A stretch of 41,654 nucleotides of DNA from Alphaproteobacteria bacterium CG11_big_fil_rev_8_21_14_0_20_39_49 (GTDB lineage Bacteria; Pseudomonadota; Alphaproteobacteria; Rickettsiales; UBA6187). Of the stretch, positions 41,131 to 41,654 are shown in pieces (the stretch's first letter is position 1; every line of letters begins with the position of its first letter). The notes under the pieces are model-generated. The model did no database searches. It saw nothing but the letters and a program-made list of their open reading frames with translations, and was not told where the DNA came from. Location: contig PCXK01000002.1 in NCBI GenBank assembly GCA_002787635.1, positions 1 through 41,654 on the forward strand, written 5' to 3'. The position numbers were made by a program, and so were the translations under genes.

Positions 41131-41515
41131 ATGCCCCAAATGCCATTAAACGACATTGCTTGCAAAGGCTTTAAACCTGAAAACAAATCATACAAAAAGA
41201 GTGATGAAAAGGGACTTTATCTTGAGGTTATGCCTAACGGTAGTAAATATTGGCGTTTTAAATATCGCTACAATAAAAAAGAAAAACGTCTTTCAATCTG
41301 AGTGTATACAGAGGTTTCTTTAAAAGAAGCTCGCAACAAAAGAGATGAAGCAAGAAAGTTGCTTTCCGAAAACATAGACCCATCACAACAAAAGAAGCTT
41401 GAAAAAATTACAAAGCATATAAACAGTGAAAACAGCTTTGAAACTATAGCTAGAGAATGGCACGAACAAAAAAAGCCAAGCTGGACAGAGCGACATGCTT
41501 ATTATGTTTTAACTA
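41131..41515 (+). pseudogene. P4-type tyrosine integrase (DUF4102 N-terminal), broken
   Basis: The frame from ATG 41131 reads like the N-terminus of phage P4-type integrases: MPLNDIACKGFKP, SDEKGLYLEVMPNGSKYWRFK, RYNKKEKRLSI, VYTEVSLKEARNKRDEARKL, then FETIAREWHEQKKPSWTERHA. An in-frame TGA (41299-41301) lies where the family has glycine (LSIGVY), so a GGA to TGA change is likely. The reading then leaves the family after HAYYVL, where an IS element begins. The catalytic C-terminal half with R-H-R-Y is missing. Located just after tRNA-Ser, as typical for these integrases. Confidence 0.85.
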
Positions 41516-41654
41516 ACCCCAACTACGCTTAAGGCTCTATAAGAAAAGCCCTGATTTTAGGCTTGTCGGTTTTATAAGCATATGCCACAAGGCATGCCAG
41601 AATACTGACGAAAGCGTTGATAGGCGAGCGGTGTCTTGAGTGTTCGAGGTTAAA
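41516..41654 (-). mobile_element. End of an IS982-family-like insertion sequence (transposase C-terminus)
   Basis: The minus-strand frame from the window edge to TAA at 41529-41531 reads FNLEHSRHRSPINAFVSILA followed by CLVAYAYKTDKPKI and a short tail. The phrase EHSRHRSPxNxxVxxLxxLxAY is characteristic of the C-terminus of IS982-family transposases. The element's outer end appears to start at ACCCC (41516), in keeping with ACCC-starting IS982 termini (from memory). It interrupts the integrase gene. Partial: the rest lies beyond the window. Confidence 0.7.

Overview
The window is AT-rich (roughly 35-40% GC by eye, not counted) and looks like a chromosomal segment of an alphaproteobacterium, most likely a Rickettsiales-like or other deep-branching AT-rich lineage. 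The evidence is gene order typical of Alphaproteobacteria: divergent miaA/serB, nadD-rsfS-rlmH, prmC followed by a DUF4167 gene, an ELM1-family gene, system I cytochrome c maturation genes, and a murB-ddl-ftsQ-ftsA cluster not followed by ftsZ, as in Rickettsia. The outer-membrane receptor, tripartite efflux pump, SerB and PhoD-like phosphatase argue against a strongly reduced obligate intracellular genome. The lineage is an inference.

Layout. 1-3.4 kb: the str operon on the minus strand (rpsL, rpsG, fusA, start of tuf) with a strong promoter. 3.4-5.1 kb: a HEPN/MNT toxin-antitoxin-like pair overlapping miaA (minus). 5.1-8.5 kb: serB, nadD, rsfS (apparently starting at ATA), rlmH and a small membrane protein (plus). 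8.9-10.3 kb: a 443-residue protein I do not recognise. 10.3-16.4 kb: an RND efflux operon (adaptor, pump, outer-membrane factor). 16.6-18.7 kb: envelope/stress-type genes on the minus strand (SYLF, a small membrane protein, PRC-barrel, DUF3309) associated with three FNR/FixK-like boxes. 18.9-20.3 kb: an unknown protein and a nonsense-interrupted RTX gene. 20.4-22.2 kb: PhoD-like phosphatase. 22.4-26.3 kb: a metal-uptake type operon (DUF2946, TonB receptor, PepSY protein; minus). 26.4-27.4 kb: quinone oxidoreductase. 27.4-31.1 kb: ccmD, ccmE, ccmF, ccmG and ccmH. 31.2-36.1 kb: a 48-residue membrane protein, then murB, ddl, ftsQ, ftsA and an HPP-family gene. 36.3-39.2 kb: SLC13 transporter and ELM1 protein (minus). 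39.4-40.9 kb: prmC and DUF4167. 40.9 kb to the end: tRNA-Ser(GCT) followed by a broken P4-type integrase that is cut by an IS982-like element, i.e. the edge of a decaying integrated element.

The most distinctive feature is the intergenic space. Nearly every gap above about 150 bp holds a compound palindromic element: a core running GTCAT...ATGAC around one or two hairpins, often framed by outer inverted repeats. Elements sit across the stop codon of the efflux outer-membrane gene, immediately before its start, inside the cytochrome c maturation cluster, between ftsQ and ftsA, and in the predicted 5' leader of DUF3309. No CRISPR array, rRNA, complete prophage or obviously new multi-gene defence system was found. 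The best candidates for unusual biology are the palindromic element family, the ATA start of rsfS, the FNR-box stress cluster and the HEPN/MNT-miaA arrangement.
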